Source: Wolbachia endosymbiont (group A) of Longitarsus flavicornis
GTDB taxonomy: Bacteria > Pseudomonadota > Alphaproteobacteria > Rickettsiales > Anaplasmataceae
Direction of reading: 5' to 3'
DNA length: 64,000 nt
Assembly: GCF_963931955.1 (NCBI RefSeq)
Contig: NZ_OZ008337.1
Coordinates: 62,001-126,000 of the forward strand
The first letter of the stretch is position 1, and each line of letters starts with the position of its first letter. Made by a program: the position numbers and the translations under genes. The notes below the pieces were generated by a model. That model did not search any database, was not told where the DNA came from, and saw only the letters and a list, made by a program, of their open reading frames with translations. Shown here piece by piece: positions 52,559-62,655 of this stretch.

Positions 52559-53497
52559 TTAAATTTGTTGAATTTCGTCTAAAGAGATGCCTACTGTTTT
52601 TAAAATAATATTGATAGAAATTCCTTCCTTAACTAAATTCTTTGCAATTTTCATCTTTTCTACTTTCTTCACTTTCTTTTTGCAAATTTGTATGCTTTCA
52701 AACAGAGATTTTATTAGTACATTACGTAGTTCTTGGCTTTTAATCTTTTTGTATTCTTCTATTAACCTTGATAGTTCCACTTCACTATTCTCATTTTCTC
52801 TTGTTTCTGGAAGCAGATCTGTAATATTAATTAATAGTACCTTTGCTATTTCATCTAACATTTCAAGTGAAACAGCAGCTCGTCCTTGTTCATATTCATA
52901 TATTCTTTGATTTATTATACCCACTTTACTTGCTAAATCTTCTTGAGTGTATCCTCTTCTCAACCTCCATTCTTTTATTCTTTGACCTACTTTATACGGA
53001 ATGGAAATTTTTTTCTCATCATTATCATATTCATCAATAGATAAACTGGTCGTTTGATAGATAACATGAGCAGAAACTCCTTCCTTAACTAAACCCTTTG
53101 CCACCTCTATTTTTACTGCCTTTCCACTTTCTTCCTCACTAATACGGATGAATTTAGTTAATAAATAAAACGTCTCACGTAATTCTTGATCCTTAATCTC
53201 TTTATGTCTTCTTACTAGATTTAATATCTCTTCTTCCTCATACCTTTCCTCATTTGATACTTCTTGTCCGCAAGCTAGATCTCTAGCAGTTGTTGATAAT
53301 GCTTCTGCTAATTCATATAATTTCTTAATTGAAATTCTGCGTGTTCCTTTTTCATATTGCAGTATTACCTGATATGTTGTTCCGATTTTTTTTGCTAAAT
53401 CTTTTTGAGTATACCCCTTTGCTATCCTACAACTTCTTACTTTCTGTCCTACTACTTTATAATATAAAAAATTAGAGTAATTATTCTCTTTTTTCAC
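52559..53497 (-). CDS. Double-HTH (Cro/CI-type) regulator
   Basis: 312 residues with two HTH_3 domains: 16-70 (VGQKVRSCRIAKGYTQKDLAKKIGTTYQ...YEKGTRR) and about 170-225 (VGQRIKEWRLRRGYTQEDLASKVGIINQ...YEQGRAA). The linker (TFYLLTKFIRISEEE) and the C-terminal VKEGISINIILKTVGISLDEI helix pair are shared with the gene at 49431. This is the only complete double-HTH gene of this set. It likely controls phage or neighbouring cargo genes; targets are not visible. Confidence 0.85.
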   Translation of the reverse strand: MKKENNYSNFLYYKVVGQKVRSCRIAKGYTQKDLAKKIGTTYQVILQYEKGTRRISIKKLYELAEALSTTARDLACGQEVSNEERYEEEEILNLVRRHKEIKDQELRETFYLLTKFIRISEEESGKAVKIEVAKGLVKEGVSAHVIYQTTSLSIDEYDNDEKKISIPYKVGQRIKEWRLRRGYTQEDLASKVGIINQRIYEYEQGRAAVSLEMLDEIAKVLLINITDLLPETRENENSEVELSRLIEEYKKIKSQELRNVLIKSLFESIQICKKKVKKVEKMKIAKNLVKEGISINIILKTVGISLDEIQQI

Positions 53498-53565
53498 ATT
53501 TTATACTCCATAACCAGAAGAGCTGTTACGTATGCTTAATTGAGAACCTTTTTGACAAACTGAAC

Positions 53566-55437
53566 TCATCTCCTTTCAAACAATTTTTCTATATCACTTA
53601 GTTTCATTTCTATATACGTTGGTCTTCCGTGATCAGCATACGGTGTTTCCTCCATTTGTCTCATCAACTCATTCATCTCCTCCAACTTCATTTCCCTTCC
53701 AGCTCTATGGCACACAATGGTAGCTAGTATCTTGCTCACTTTTTCTTCTATAGGTAGAGTATCTCCTATCTCCATTAATCTATCAATTATATTCATCACC
53801 ATCTCTCTCACATTTATTGTTCCTAAAATTGCAGGTATTTCTTTTACCCTTACTTTATCTTCTGATTCTATTTCAATAGCAAAACCCATTTCAAAAAGCT
53901 TATCTTTATAAGTTTTAACCATCTCCATTCCAGCTTGGTTTTTGATTTCAACTGTTTCAGGAAGAAGAAGTTTCTGTCTTTTTATGCTTGATTTTTGCTT
54001 TAAGCACTCGTATATCAATCTTTCATGAGCTGCGTGCTGATCTACTATAATTAATTTGCCTTTAGCCTCAGCAATAATGTAAGTACTGTGGACCTGACAG
54101 CGTGCATACCCTAGAGGATGATCCTCTATTAAATCAATTTGCTCCCTTTCTAAAACCATAGTCTCCGCTTGTAGTGGTAATCTCTGTATACCAGTATAGT
54201 CAAATGATTCTGACCGTTCTGATAAGCCTTTCTCTCCTGCATTTGGCAAGTTGAATTCTTTCATTAGCTGATTCTCAAAAGGACTTGGCCTTCTTTCGTA
54301 AAATTCTTTTCGACCCTTTACTTCTCTGCTTTTTCCATTATTAACACGCTCATTATTCCTTTGACTTTCACTAACATCAAAAGACGAACCACCCAGTTCT
54401 TCTCCAATACCTTGACACCTAGATCCATCAATATCACTCACTGAAGAGGTACCTATTCTCATTGACAACACTTTTATTAGCCCTCTTCTCACTATTTCAT
54501 ATACTAGCCTCTTGTTCTGAAACCTTACCTCTGATTTATTTGGATGCACATTTACATCTACTTGATCGTATGGTATCTCTAAGTGCAGCACTGCAAAAGG
54601 ATACCTCCCACTTGGAATAAAGTCCTGATACGCATATCGAATTGCACCAATAAGTAGATTGTCTTTTATCGGCCTGCCATTAACAAACGTATAGATCTGA
54701 GTTGAATTACCACGACTAATAGTTGGTTTACAGATGTGTCCCGTAAGTTTGATGCCGTCTTCTTCCTCTTTAACTTCCAGCGAATTGCTCTGAAATTCTT
54801 CTTCTGTTTCACATAATCTGTTAAATAATGAAGTTTGCTTAACATATTTTAAGAGCTTTTTATTACCGGAAGTGAGAGTAAACCCAATACTATAATTAAT
54901 CATCGCTAAGTTATTCACAATATCAACAATACTTTGTGTTTCTGCCCTCTCGGTTTTTAGAAATTTTAATCTATTTGGTGTGGCAAAAAATAAGTCACGA
55001 ATTTCAATATATGTACCTTGCAACAAAGAACAAGGGATAATCTCTCTTATTTTTTCTCCTCCCTCATATCTTATAGACCATGCTTCCTTTGCTCCACTTG
55101 CCTTAGATGATAATTTCATTCTGCTTACTGCTGCAATTGAAGGCAGAGCCTCTCCTCTAAAGCCAAGATGTCTGATCTCTATTAACTCACTATCACTTAA
55201 TTTTGAAGTGGCATGCCTCATAAGTGCTAGTTCCAGATCGTTCTTTTCTATTCCATTTCCATCATCCGTTACAGTTATAAGGTTACGTCCACCACTTTCT
55301 ATCTTGATCTCTATCTCTGAACTTCCAGCATCTATTGCATTTTCTACTAATTCCTTTACTACACTCGCTGGCCTTTCTATTACCTCTCCTGCTGCTATAC
55401 GGTTTATAGTTTTTGTGTCTAAAAGAATTATTGCCAT
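53566..55437 (-). CDS. mutL: DNA mismatch repair protein MutL
   Basis: 623 residues. GHKL ATPase with IAAGEVIERPASVVKELVENAIDAG, DDGNGI and GFRGEALPSI; middle domain ending in the VNVHPNKSEVRF motif; low-complexity linker (residues 340-420); C-terminal dimerisation domain with IIVDQHAAHER and ATIVCHRAGREMKLEEM. MutL couples mismatch recognition by MutS to later repair steps. Complete and full length. mutL is a frequent neighbour of radC and HTH genes in WO-associated clusters. Confidence 0.93.
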   Translation of the reverse strand: MAIILLDTKTINRIAAGEVIERPASVVKELVENAIDAGSSEIEIKIESGGRNLITVTDDGNGIEKNDLELALMRHATSKLSDSELIEIRHLGFRGEALPSIAAVSRMKLSSKASGAKEAWSIRYEGGEKIREIIPCSLLQGTYIEIRDLFFATPNRLKFLKTERAETQSIVDIVNNLAMINYSIGFTLTSGNKKLLKYVKQTSLFNRLCETEEEFQSNSLEVKEEEDGIKLTGHICKPTISRGNSTQIYTFVNGRPIKDNLLIGAIRYAYQDFIPSGRYPFAVLHLEIPYDQVDVNVHPNKSEVRFQNKRLVYEIVRRGLIKVLSMRIGTSSVSDIDGSRCQGIGEELGGSSFDVSESQRNNERVNNGKSREVKGRKEFYERRPSPFENQLMKEFNLPNAGEKGLSERSESFDYTGIQRLPLQAETMVLEREQIDLIEDHPLGYARCQVHSTYIIAEAKGKLIIVDQHAAHERLIYECLKQKSSIKRQKLLLPETVEIKNQAGMEMVKTYKDKLFEMGFAIEIESEDKVRVKEIPAILGTINVREMVMNIIDRLMEIGDTLPIEEKVSKILATIVCHRAGREMKLEEMNELMRQMEETPYADHGRPTYIEMKLSDIEKLFERR

Positions 55438-55642
55438 ATTCCCAACTCTCAGTCTGATGAAGATATAGCTTTAATGTTAATAAAAATCAATCTCTATTAG
55501 GCATCTTCACTAATTTCAAAACAGAAATAATTGTAAAAACCCCAGGCCAAAATTTTATGGCAAGCTCTCCTGTAGTTTAATTTTAGTTGAATATTTCTTC
55601 ACAATTGTGTATAATTATTAATGCTTTTTATCTTACTTTCTC

Positions 55643-56596
55643 ATGGCCCTCTCAAAATTTTTAGATCCTAAGCTTGATTTAACATTTAAGAAAATTTTTG
55701 GTACTGAAAAAAATAAGAATATCCTTATCCAATTTTTGAATGATATTTTGGGGTTTACTGAAATAAATACTATACAAGAAGTCGAATTCCTTAGCACCAT
55801 TATGGACCCTGAAATTGCCTCTGATAAGCAGAGTATTGTCGATGTTCTGTGCAGAGATTCCACTGGGGCCAGATACGTGATTGAGATGCAACTCGCTCGT
55901 GATAAAGGCTTCGAAAAACGGGCGCAATTATATGCTGCTAAGGCTTACTCAAGGCAGGCTGATAAAGGTGGTAAGTACATTGATTTAAAGAAGGTTTTCT
56001 TTATTGCTATTTCCAATTGTAATTTATTTCCTGATAAGCTTGATTATATATCTAGCCATACCATAAGAGATGAAAAAACTAATGAGCATGACTTAAAAGA
56101 TTTTCAATTTATTTTCATTGAGTTACCAAAGTTTCCTAAGAACAGAGAAGAGCAGCTAGAAAATGTAGTAGATCGTTGGCTATTTTTCTTTAAATATGCA
56201 GAAGAAACAACTGATGAAGATTTAAGGAAAATAGCAGAAAAATCACCGATAATAAAGTTAGCATATGATGAGTTAGATAAATTTCATTGGAATGAGAAGG
56301 ACTTATTAGCATATGAAGAAAGAGTAATGGATTTACAGAAAGAAGCTGCTATCTTGGAACAAAAACTCGATGATGCTAAACTAGAAGGTAGACAAGAAGG
56401 CATCCAAATCGGCCAGGAAAAAGGTAAAGCGGAAGGTATTAAAATTGGTGCAGAAAAAGGTAGGGAAGAGGGCGAAAAACAAGCTAAAATAGATGTGGCC
56501 AAAAACCTACTTAAGGCTGGCGTGTCTGTTGACTTAATAGCTGAATCTACAGGCCTTTCTCAAGCTGATATTTCACAGCTCAAGGAAAAAGCTTAA
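55643..56596 (+). CDS. Rpn-family PD-(D/E)XK nuclease / putative transposase
   Basis: 317 residues, close relative of the gene at 26447. FLDPKLDLTFKKIFG start, IVDVLC...VIEMQLARDKGF active site (D...ExQ), GQEKGKAEGIKIG repeats, and a CTD helix pair. The promoter-proximal 50 bases are also shared with the 26447 gene (TTGAATATTTCTTCA...TTAATGCTTTTT). Placed on the opposite strand, so the two form a large inverted pair around the phage block. Confidence 0.85.
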   Translation: MALSKFLDPKLDLTFKKIFGTEKNKNILIQFLNDILGFTEINTIQEVEFLSTIMDPEIASDKQSIVDVLCRDSTGARYVIEMQLARDKGFEKRAQLYAAKAYSRQADKGGKYIDLKKVFFIAISNCNLFPDKLDYISSHTIRDEKTNEHDLKDFQFIFIELPKFPKNREEQLENVVDRWLFFFKYAEETTDEDLRKIAEKSPIIKLAYDELDKFHWNEKDLLAYEERVMDLQKEAAILEQKLDDAKLEGRQEGIQIGQEKGKAEGIKIGAEKGREEGEKQAKIDVAKNLLKAGVSVDLIAESTGLSQADISQLKEKA

Positions 56597-56869
56597 GTAC
56601 TGTAGCTCCCTTAGAGCGCTTTTCAACTTATTATACTTCTTTATCCATTAGTCTAATATATTAAAGCCTACATCTAACTCTTCCGCTATTCTCGCTATGG
56701 CCTATTTGATTTTCTCACCAATTCTACGCATCAGTTAAGTGCAAAATAGATGATATTTAAATATAAAAAATGTTTTTCATAAAATTTTTCTTGTCCTTGA
56801 TAATTTTAGTGTTGCTATTTGATTCTAACTTTTGCATAATGCAGTAAATATTTTTATATAGGGGGTACA

Positions 56870-58252
56870 ATGCCAAGGAAGACAGATCGCCATGCTACAA
56901 TACTTAAGAAATTACAGAATATCATTAAACATCCAGATTCTAATATTGCTGCTGGAAGGCGTTTGACTATCGAAAGGTGGGTCAAAACTTACATTAGGCA
57001 GTTACAATATCTTGAAGATAACAAGCTACAATTCTTATACAACATATTTCGCGATGAAAGTTGTTGGTCGGGTATAAAATTAAATAATACTACTCTAGGA
57101 CAAAGATTGACTGAAAGAAGTATAAGCCAAGTAGAAAACCCGCTTTCCAGATACAAAATGGCATGTAGGTATTGTGTGAAAGAAAAAATTAAAGATCTCT
57201 TTCAGGAAAAGTTCGATCTCCACAAGAGCAGGTTTTCTCCTGATGCAGTAGATGATGATGGTAGACCTGCAGCTAGCAACAACAAGTATATAAGAAGTGA
57301 TCTGTTAGACTCTATGGAAAGTTATGATCCTGTATCTAGTTTTTGGATTGATAGAGAATCTGAAGAATTAAAATTAAAAGAATACGGCAATGTAGATGGG
57401 TTCCGAGAAGCTGTAGGTTTTAAATGGAATGAGGGAGCGGAATATTTCTATAATCGTTTAAGTGAGCAAGAGAGAAAAGAGGAAGTTACTAATGCGATTA
57501 TTGCTTTGTCTACTATTCAATGCAACTACGATCGTGCTAACGTTTTGGATTTTTGCCTGCATAAAATGGATAATCCAACAAAACGTGAGTTGTTGCTTAA
57601 ATTGTCAGAAAAAGATCAGGGAGTATATTCACTTCTTAATGGGTTAATCAGGTGGAGTTTTCTTGATACAGTTCAAGATATAGTGAAGCGCTGGTGCTAT
57701 GAAGAAGTTTCAGTACCTGCAGGAAAAATACTCTCACATCAGGATTATGCACTCCTTCTTTCCTCACTTTCAAATGTGATGTTAGACAGTCCTGAGTTAA
57801 GTGTCCAAGCTAGATCAATTTTTATGGTCCTTTGGAGATGTGATCGTTTTAATGAGCACAAAAAGGTTGCGGTTGATTTTTCTAAGAATATAGATCCTAT
57901 AACAGATGTACTAGCAGAATTAATTGTTGATTGCAGACGCTATGATGATAAGGACAGCTTAACTGTAAAAAAGGGTGAGATGTTAGAAATATTGCAGTTT
58001 GCCAAGGAAGTTTGTTCAGATAAAGATTTTGGAGACTTTAAAGGAGATATTATTGGTAATTTAAGAGTGGTTAGAAAGTCTAGTATGAAGAAGAATATTA
58101 ATTACAGCGGGCTAGCAGAAGAATTGTTTTCTGAGTTAGATAAGAAGGTGTCTATTCCTCATAAAGGTGGCGGTGATCTTGGTGACTCTGGTGACCCGCA
58201 GTCCATGTTAGAGGCTCCTGGTGTTAGTGGTTTCCCTGGTCATAGTAGGTAG
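56870..58252 (+). CDS. cifA: CifA-like protein of nuclease-only type (CinA-like)
   Basis: 460 residues, ATG after a GGGGG site. Helical; shares with the first CifA the segments SCWSGIKLNNTTLGQRL, SRYKMACRYCVKEKI and a later helical array (TNAIIALSTIQCNYDRANVLDFCL versus DLLMEVAYN...GMVDFCI). The C-terminal 30 residues are disordered-looking (GGGDLGDSGDP). The spacing to the next gene is 9 bases, so the two are co-transcribed. In wPip the comparable CinA-CinB pair acts as an incompatibility/rescue pair; here this is inferred. Confidence 0.85.
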   Translation: MPRKTDRHATILKKLQNIIKHPDSNIAAGRRLTIERWVKTYIRQLQYLEDNKLQFLYNIFRDESCWSGIKLNNTTLGQRLTERSISQVENPLSRYKMACRYCVKEKIKDLFQEKFDLHKSRFSPDAVDDDGRPAASNNKYIRSDLLDSMESYDPVSSFWIDRESEELKLKEYGNVDGFREAVGFKWNEGAEYFYNRLSEQERKEEVTNAIIALSTIQCNYDRANVLDFCLHKMDNPTKRELLLKLSEKDQGVYSLLNGLIRWSFLDTVQDIVKRWCYEEVSVPAGKILSHQDYALLLSSLSNVMLDSPELSVQARSIFMVLWRCDRFNEHKKVAVDFSKNIDPITDVLAELIVDCRRYDDKDSLTVKKGEMLEILQFAKEVCSDKDFGDFKGDIIGNLRVVRKSSMKKNINYSGLAEELFSELDKKVSIPHKGGGDLGDSGDPQSMLEAPGVSGFPGHSR

Positions 58253-58261
58253 AGGTGTTTT

Positions 58262-60448
58262 ATGCATAACAATGGTGAGAATATCGGGTTCATTAGGAAT
58301 TTGTTAGATGGAAATTGTCAGGAGTTTAGAGAAAGGTTTGAGTCTTTCTTGGATCAATGTCCATCTTTTTTGCACTCGGTTGGTAAGGGTCGCTTTTTTC
58401 CAGCATTCTTTTTCGGTATGTTTGCTACTGCATTTGATTCTGATATTGCAAACGACAGTGAAAGAATTTTCTTTCGTTTTGACAATGATCCAGATAGACC
58501 TGGGAAAGGAAATTTAAAGGTTGCTATTTTAACTGAAGACGGAAACGGCAGGCAAATAGTAAGGTGCTATACTATTGCTGACAGGATAAACAGCATTGGT
58601 TCAAGATTCAGTGAAGAAGAGAAGCAGCGGATAGAACGTAAACTACAGGGGAATGGTACTAAAAGAAGAAAACTAAAATTAGAATGGGAAGAGTATAAAA
58701 CATTTGTATGGGCAGAAAATCTAGGAGAAGACGAGGAAGAGGAAGCAATAAGATGTGAGCGATTTTCTGAAGGCGAAGCATTTACTCAAGGTTCAGCATC
58801 TCCATGTAATGATTTTGAAGAGATCATCAGAACTAAACAACAAGGCTACTTATCAGATCTTATAGGAAGGCTAGCAAGTAATAACGGAATAAACGTGAAA
58901 AGATCTACCAAAAGAATTTTGCAGTACATAATTGACATCTACAATAGATATAATCATGTACTAGATTTCAATGGCAAGGAGTCAGACTATCATGGCTTTC
59001 TGTCAGGGTTTTTGATGAACTTTAGGTATCGCCACACGGCTGGCATTTATCTTGAGTTATTTGTAGGAGGTGGATATACAGATATTACTTTCCTTGTACG
59101 TGGTGTGAATAGGTTAAGAGATTCTGTTCCTATTATAATCGAGCTCAAAGCTGGAGAAGAGAGTGCTGATCAAGCATTGGAACAGGCTGAAAATTACGTT
59201 ACAAGATGTCCTGTTTCATCTATATCCATCCACACCTCATCGGATGATGCCGTTTGTATAGGGTTAAATTTTGATTTAGACAACAACGAACGTTTGCAGC
59301 TTAGCACTCAAAATTTTTTGGAAAGAGAATCTTCTTTGGTAGAAAGGCTGTTTAATGGATCTATGGCCGAAATTCGAGAGAGTATTAGAGACTATTTACT
59401 ATACCCATCTTTTGGTGTGCCTGCTGTGCCTGATATTAGAGGTACTAACAGCAGAATATTTTCCTATACAACTAGATTTACTTTTGCAAGTGCTACGTTT
59501 GCAAAAAGAAGAATTGAGTTGGAAGATGGAAGTGAAGTATATGTAGATAAGCACTTGTTTAAATACCATGATGATGATAGGATGCGAGGTCCACATGGAA
59601 GAGTCACGCAAGTAAATGTTGGGGATCGTGCCTTAACTATGGTTTTACGAGCATTATGGCAAGGAGAAGAAAGAATTATTGTGCTTGATATTCGTCACGT
59701 GTTAGCTCACCAATTTCCCATACAAGGTCTAGACTTGTCACGTTGGCCAGATGCTAGAGTATATGAAGTAGCATGCACGTTGAATCCAAGGAGAAGAGAT
59801 GAGGATGATCTTGGTTTAGCAGTTGATGTAACACCATTTCAATCACCTGCCGATTATCTACAGAGTAAGGGCAATCAGTCTTTTCAAGGTGAGCTTTTAA
59901 CAATAGGTGGTGTTAGTAATATACACAGCACTGCAAATGTTATGATGAATACAGGCTGGCAAGATATCAATAGGCATAAGGCATTATTTCAAGCAATTTC
60001 CAAAGTGCTATTTCCGTTAATGTGGGTAGTGAATAGAAATAACGCCCGAGAGGTTGGGTTTCATTCTGTGTTGCATGGATTGTTTTATACTTGTAATAAT
60101 CCAGCTAGGATAATTATAGAGTTCCAGTTGGGAGGAGGAGAGAAGATAGATTTGGTGTTATTAAGGTCTGCAGAAAGTAGAGGTGGTGTTCATCCAATTG
60201 GGATAGAGCTGAAGTTTGCTGATACTGGCGAACTACAGAGTAAAATACAAGAGGCAAATAATCAGTTAAATAGTTATTTGCAATGTAGAGGATATAAGCG
60301 TATTACCGATGGAGACACAGTAGTTTTGTCGTATGCCATATGGAATGATCGTGCACAGGGGCCAAATACTCTTATATCAGTTAAGGATGTTCTTCGTATA
60401 AAGGACAACTTAGGACATAGTTCTGCAGATGATCTTCCTGGTAGATGA
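58262..60448 (+). CDS. cifB: CifB-like dual nuclease (CinB-like, type IV-like)
   Basis: 728 residues, close to the length of wPip CinB. Two PD-(D/E)XK domains: GGGYTDITFLVRG with D274 and PIIIELKAG with E294 and K296; then GGGEKIDLVLL with D630 and IGIELKF with E649 and K651. The D-E-K residues of both domains are present, so it looks catalytically competent. No Ulp1-like domain, ankyrin or pore region follows. CinB-type nucleases are thought to damage paternal DNA and to be neutralised by CinA. Spacing and residue pattern match the wPip enzyme; the type assignment is from these features only. Confidence 0.88.
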   Translation: MHNNGENIGFIRNLLDGNCQEFRERFESFLDQCPSFLHSVGKGRFFPAFFFGMFATAFDSDIANDSERIFFRFDNDPDRPGKGNLKVAILTEDGNGRQIVRCYTIADRINSIGSRFSEEEKQRIERKLQGNGTKRRKLKLEWEEYKTFVWAENLGEDEEEEAIRCERFSEGEAFTQGSASPCNDFEEIIRTKQQGYLSDLIGRLASNNGINVKRSTKRILQYIIDIYNRYNHVLDFNGKESDYHGFLSGFLMNFRYRHTAGIYLELFVGGGYTDITFLVRGVNRLRDSVPIIIELKAGEESADQALEQAENYVTRCPVSSISIHTSSDDAVCIGLNFDLDNNERLQLSTQNFLERESSLVERLFNGSMAEIRESIRDYLLYPSFGVPAVPDIRGTNSRIFSYTTRFTFASATFAKRRIELEDGSEVYVDKHLFKYHDDDRMRGPHGRVTQVNVGDRALTMVLRALWQGEERIIVLDIRHVLAHQFPIQGLDLSRWPDARVYEVACTLNPRRRDEDDLGLAVDVTPFQSPADYLQSKGNQSFQGELLTIGGVSNIHSTANVMMNTGWQDINRHKALFQAISKVLFPLMWVVNRNNAREVGFHSVLHGLFYTCNNPARIIIEFQLGGGEKIDLVLLRSAESRGGVHPIGIELKFADTGELQSKIQEANNQLNSYLQCRGYKRITDGDTVVLSYAIWNDRAQGPNTLISVKDVLRIKDNLGHSSADDLPGR

Positions 60449-60945
60449 GGGTTACTGAGAGTTTATATGTCAAAAATGAATTCCTATTAATTCAGCAATA
60501 TATATCGTTAAAATCTTAGATAATTTAGCCATTTTCAGCAACCAAAACCAGCTAGCGTGAGAGCTTTTTGTTTCGGGACGCGTTGGTCTACCAAGTGATA
60601 CATTAGAACTTTTTCACATAGTAACTTTACTATACGCTAAAATCAGCTATATTAGCCTACTTTTACTACATTTACATATGAACTAATTTACCTAACTTTG
60701 TCGCAATAATTTTGTGCTTTTATTTTCACAACCCTATTTTTACGCGGCTTGTTCTCACAAATATATGACCTTTCTTGAAGGAGTAAATAATTCAATCCTT
60801 TGCAACGCTGATCTTTAATATCTTTCCATATTAGCTGAAGCGATCATTAATAACTTACAGTATTAGGAAAAGTAAAAATTTGACTTTCTCATCAAAATAA
60901 GTAACTGTTAAATTATCATCTTAATAGAGGGAATCATAGCTTTAG
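60449..60945. other. Intergenic region with inverted repeat copy B
   Basis: No gene is supported here. The main content is the repeat at 60510-60758. An ORF on the minus strand near 60908-61129 is a shadow of the ankyrin gene. Confidence 0.5.
60510..60758 (-). repeat. Dispersed inverted repeat, copy B
   Basis: Reverse complement matches 1388-1636 with the same order of conserved blocks. It lies about 60 bases after the CinB-like gene. The two copies thus lie at the outer sides of the two cif operons in inverted orientation. Confidence 0.7.
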
Positions 60946-61758
60946 TGGAAAGAGATACTAGATGCAGTAAAATCAAACTATGGTAGTATACTTGAAGCAA
61001 TAAAAGAGGAATTAAAGAAACAAGATCAAGATACATATCAAGAGTGGGAAGGGAAAGACTTTGATATAAATCATCTATTTGGTGTGTCACTGACCACAGA
61101 AGGGTACAATGCAAAATTGGCATTATCACATATAGCTGCTTACAATGGTCATACAGAGATAGTAAGTGCTTTAGTAAAAGCAGAAGGAATCGATGTTAAT
61201 GCAGCAAGTAAAGATGGAATGACTCCTTTACATTTGGCTGCTTTTAATGGCCACTTAGATACAGTTAGAGTTCTGTTAGCAAAAGGAGCTGATCCTTCAT
61301 TAAAGAATAAGAATGGTGACACTCCGAGACAGCTAGCTAAAGATAAAAATATAATACAACTTTTAAAAAATGCAGAAACTAAACAAATAACTAGCAAAGC
61401 AATAAAGACTGGTGTTACTTTGGGTATTATCACTGCACTGACAGTAGGTGTTGGATGTGGTATCGCTGGTGTTTGGGTATCAATATTAGCTATAGTTACG
61501 ACTGCTGCGTTGGTAGTTGGACTTGTTGCTGGTGGTATTACATATGCAATATTAAAACCTAGCGATAAGCTAGATAAAGCCAACTTACAGCAATCATCTC
61601 CTATCAACCAGCAATTGGATGTTTTATATTTTCCACTTTCTCGAGTTTTGCATTTGGCTTTAGAGTACTGTACAACGCATAACTCATACAAGCTAATCCA
61701 ACCATTCCACCGCTATTGTATTTTTCATAATATAAGATGCAACACAACTCACCAATAA
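60946..61758 (+). pseudogene. Ankyrin protein with membrane segments, start damaged, end chimeric
   Basis: The shortest valid frame starts at GTG 61084, but coding-like sequence in the same frame extends back to 60946 (KEILDAVKSNYGSILEAIKEEL) without any usable start; deleting one G at 60947-60948 would create one. Two or three ankyrin units (KDGMTPLHLAAFNGHLDTVRVLLAKGADP) precede two hydrophobic segments (residues 135-175) as in Wolbachia membrane ankyrins. From about 61602 the residues (LDVLYFPLSRVLHLA...) are the reverse strand of another such gene, so the true C-terminus is lost. Confidence 0.7.
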
Positions 61759-61850
61759 CACCTCACCAACAATACCAGCTAGAATTACTTGCCTTTGTTG
61801 CATTAACGGTTTGTCTTTTTTGTCTGTAACATAAAAACATGGTTCAGCGG
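61602..61850 (-). pseudogene. Fragment of a membrane-ankyrin gene, C-terminal end
   Basis: On the minus strand: VTDKKDKPLMQQRQVILAGIVGE with a hydrophobic stretch, a frameshift, then GGMVGLACMSYALYSTLKPNAKLEKVENIKHPIAG and a stop. This resembles the C-terminal end of membrane ankyrin proteins. Its join to the plus-strand gene at about 61602-61615 marks an inversion or deletion breakpoint. Confidence 0.55.
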
Positions 61851-62042
61851 AGGGAACGTTCAAAAAAGTGTGTCAAACCGAATTTTTAGCTCAACTCAAT
61901 TTTCAATCTATTGGAAAAGAAAATATCAAGTTGAGAGACAGTTAATGCCCAATTAGGCAAAGCCATAATCCATTTTGCTCTACCTTTTTATAGCACAATA
62001 TACCTGTTTGTACAAGGCATTTGTACTAGTAAATTAGCCCTT

Positions 62043-62577
62043 AGTGTCCCCCGTCGGGGAATATAAAAACCCCTCGCCTTGAGGCGAAGGAAAAGTTATG
62101 ATGTCGCGTATGCGACGATATAGGTATAACGCACATTCTAAATATGACATGAAGGTACATTTAGTCTGGATTCCCAAATACCGTAAAAGGATTCTTATGG
62201 GCCAAATTGCAGTCAGAACCAGAGAGTTGCTGAGGCAGGTTGCAATGGAAAATGAAATTCAAATTATCTCCGGCAAAGTGTCTGTTGATCATGTTCACAT
62301 GTTTATTTTGTACAAACCTCAGCAAAGTGTTAGTAAAATTGTGCAGTTTTTAAAAGGGACAAGCTCAAGGTTATTAATGCAGGAGTTTGCTAGCTTACGC
62401 AAACAATTTTGGAAAAGACATTTGTGGGCAATTAGCCGTTAGCTCTGGCACCATTACAGATGAAGTGATACAAGAATACATATCTATACAGGAAGGTGAG
62501 CCAGTTCATGATGACGATCAATTTCAAATTGATTGAAAATTTTAACCCTTCGCCTTGTAGGCGATGGTTGTTTAGTT
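62043..62577 (+). mobile_element. IS200/IS605-type element
   Basis: The single ORF is a TnpA. Both sides carry hairpins: CCCCGTCGGGG and CCTCGCCTTGAGGCG near 62048-62088 and TTCGCCTTGTAGGCGA near 62549-62565, as expected for subterminal structures of this family. No inverted repeats or target duplication. Ends are approximate. Confidence 0.65.
62098..62535 (+). pseudogene. IS200-type TnpA transposase, frameshifted
   Basis: HUH-type core: HLVWIPKYRKRI, VDHVHMF with the two His, and KIVQFLKGTSS. After WKRHLWA the frame stops (62442); the expected continuation (LAVSSGTITDEVIQEYISIQ with the Tyr helix) is in the next frame to 62535, with a few residues missing. So the transposase is probably inactive. 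Confidence 0.8.
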
Positions 62578-62655
62578 AATAAATTAAATGATATTGACTT
62601 ATACAAAAATATTAGTTACACTATTAGTAATTTACTAATAAAAGGGGCCAACATT

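Noticed and set aside
54980..55468. 162-residue plus-strand frame
   Set aside because: Lies antisense inside mutL; composition is that of the complementary strand of a real gene.
61149..61691. 180-residue minus-strand frame over the ankyrin gene
   Set aside because: Most of it is the shadow of the plus-strand ankyrin gene. Only the separate fragment at 61602-61850 in other frames resembles real coding.
62533..62655. 41-codon extension of the small orphan gene
   Set aside because: It begins within the IS200 end and has no ribosome site; the ATG at 62656 fits better.
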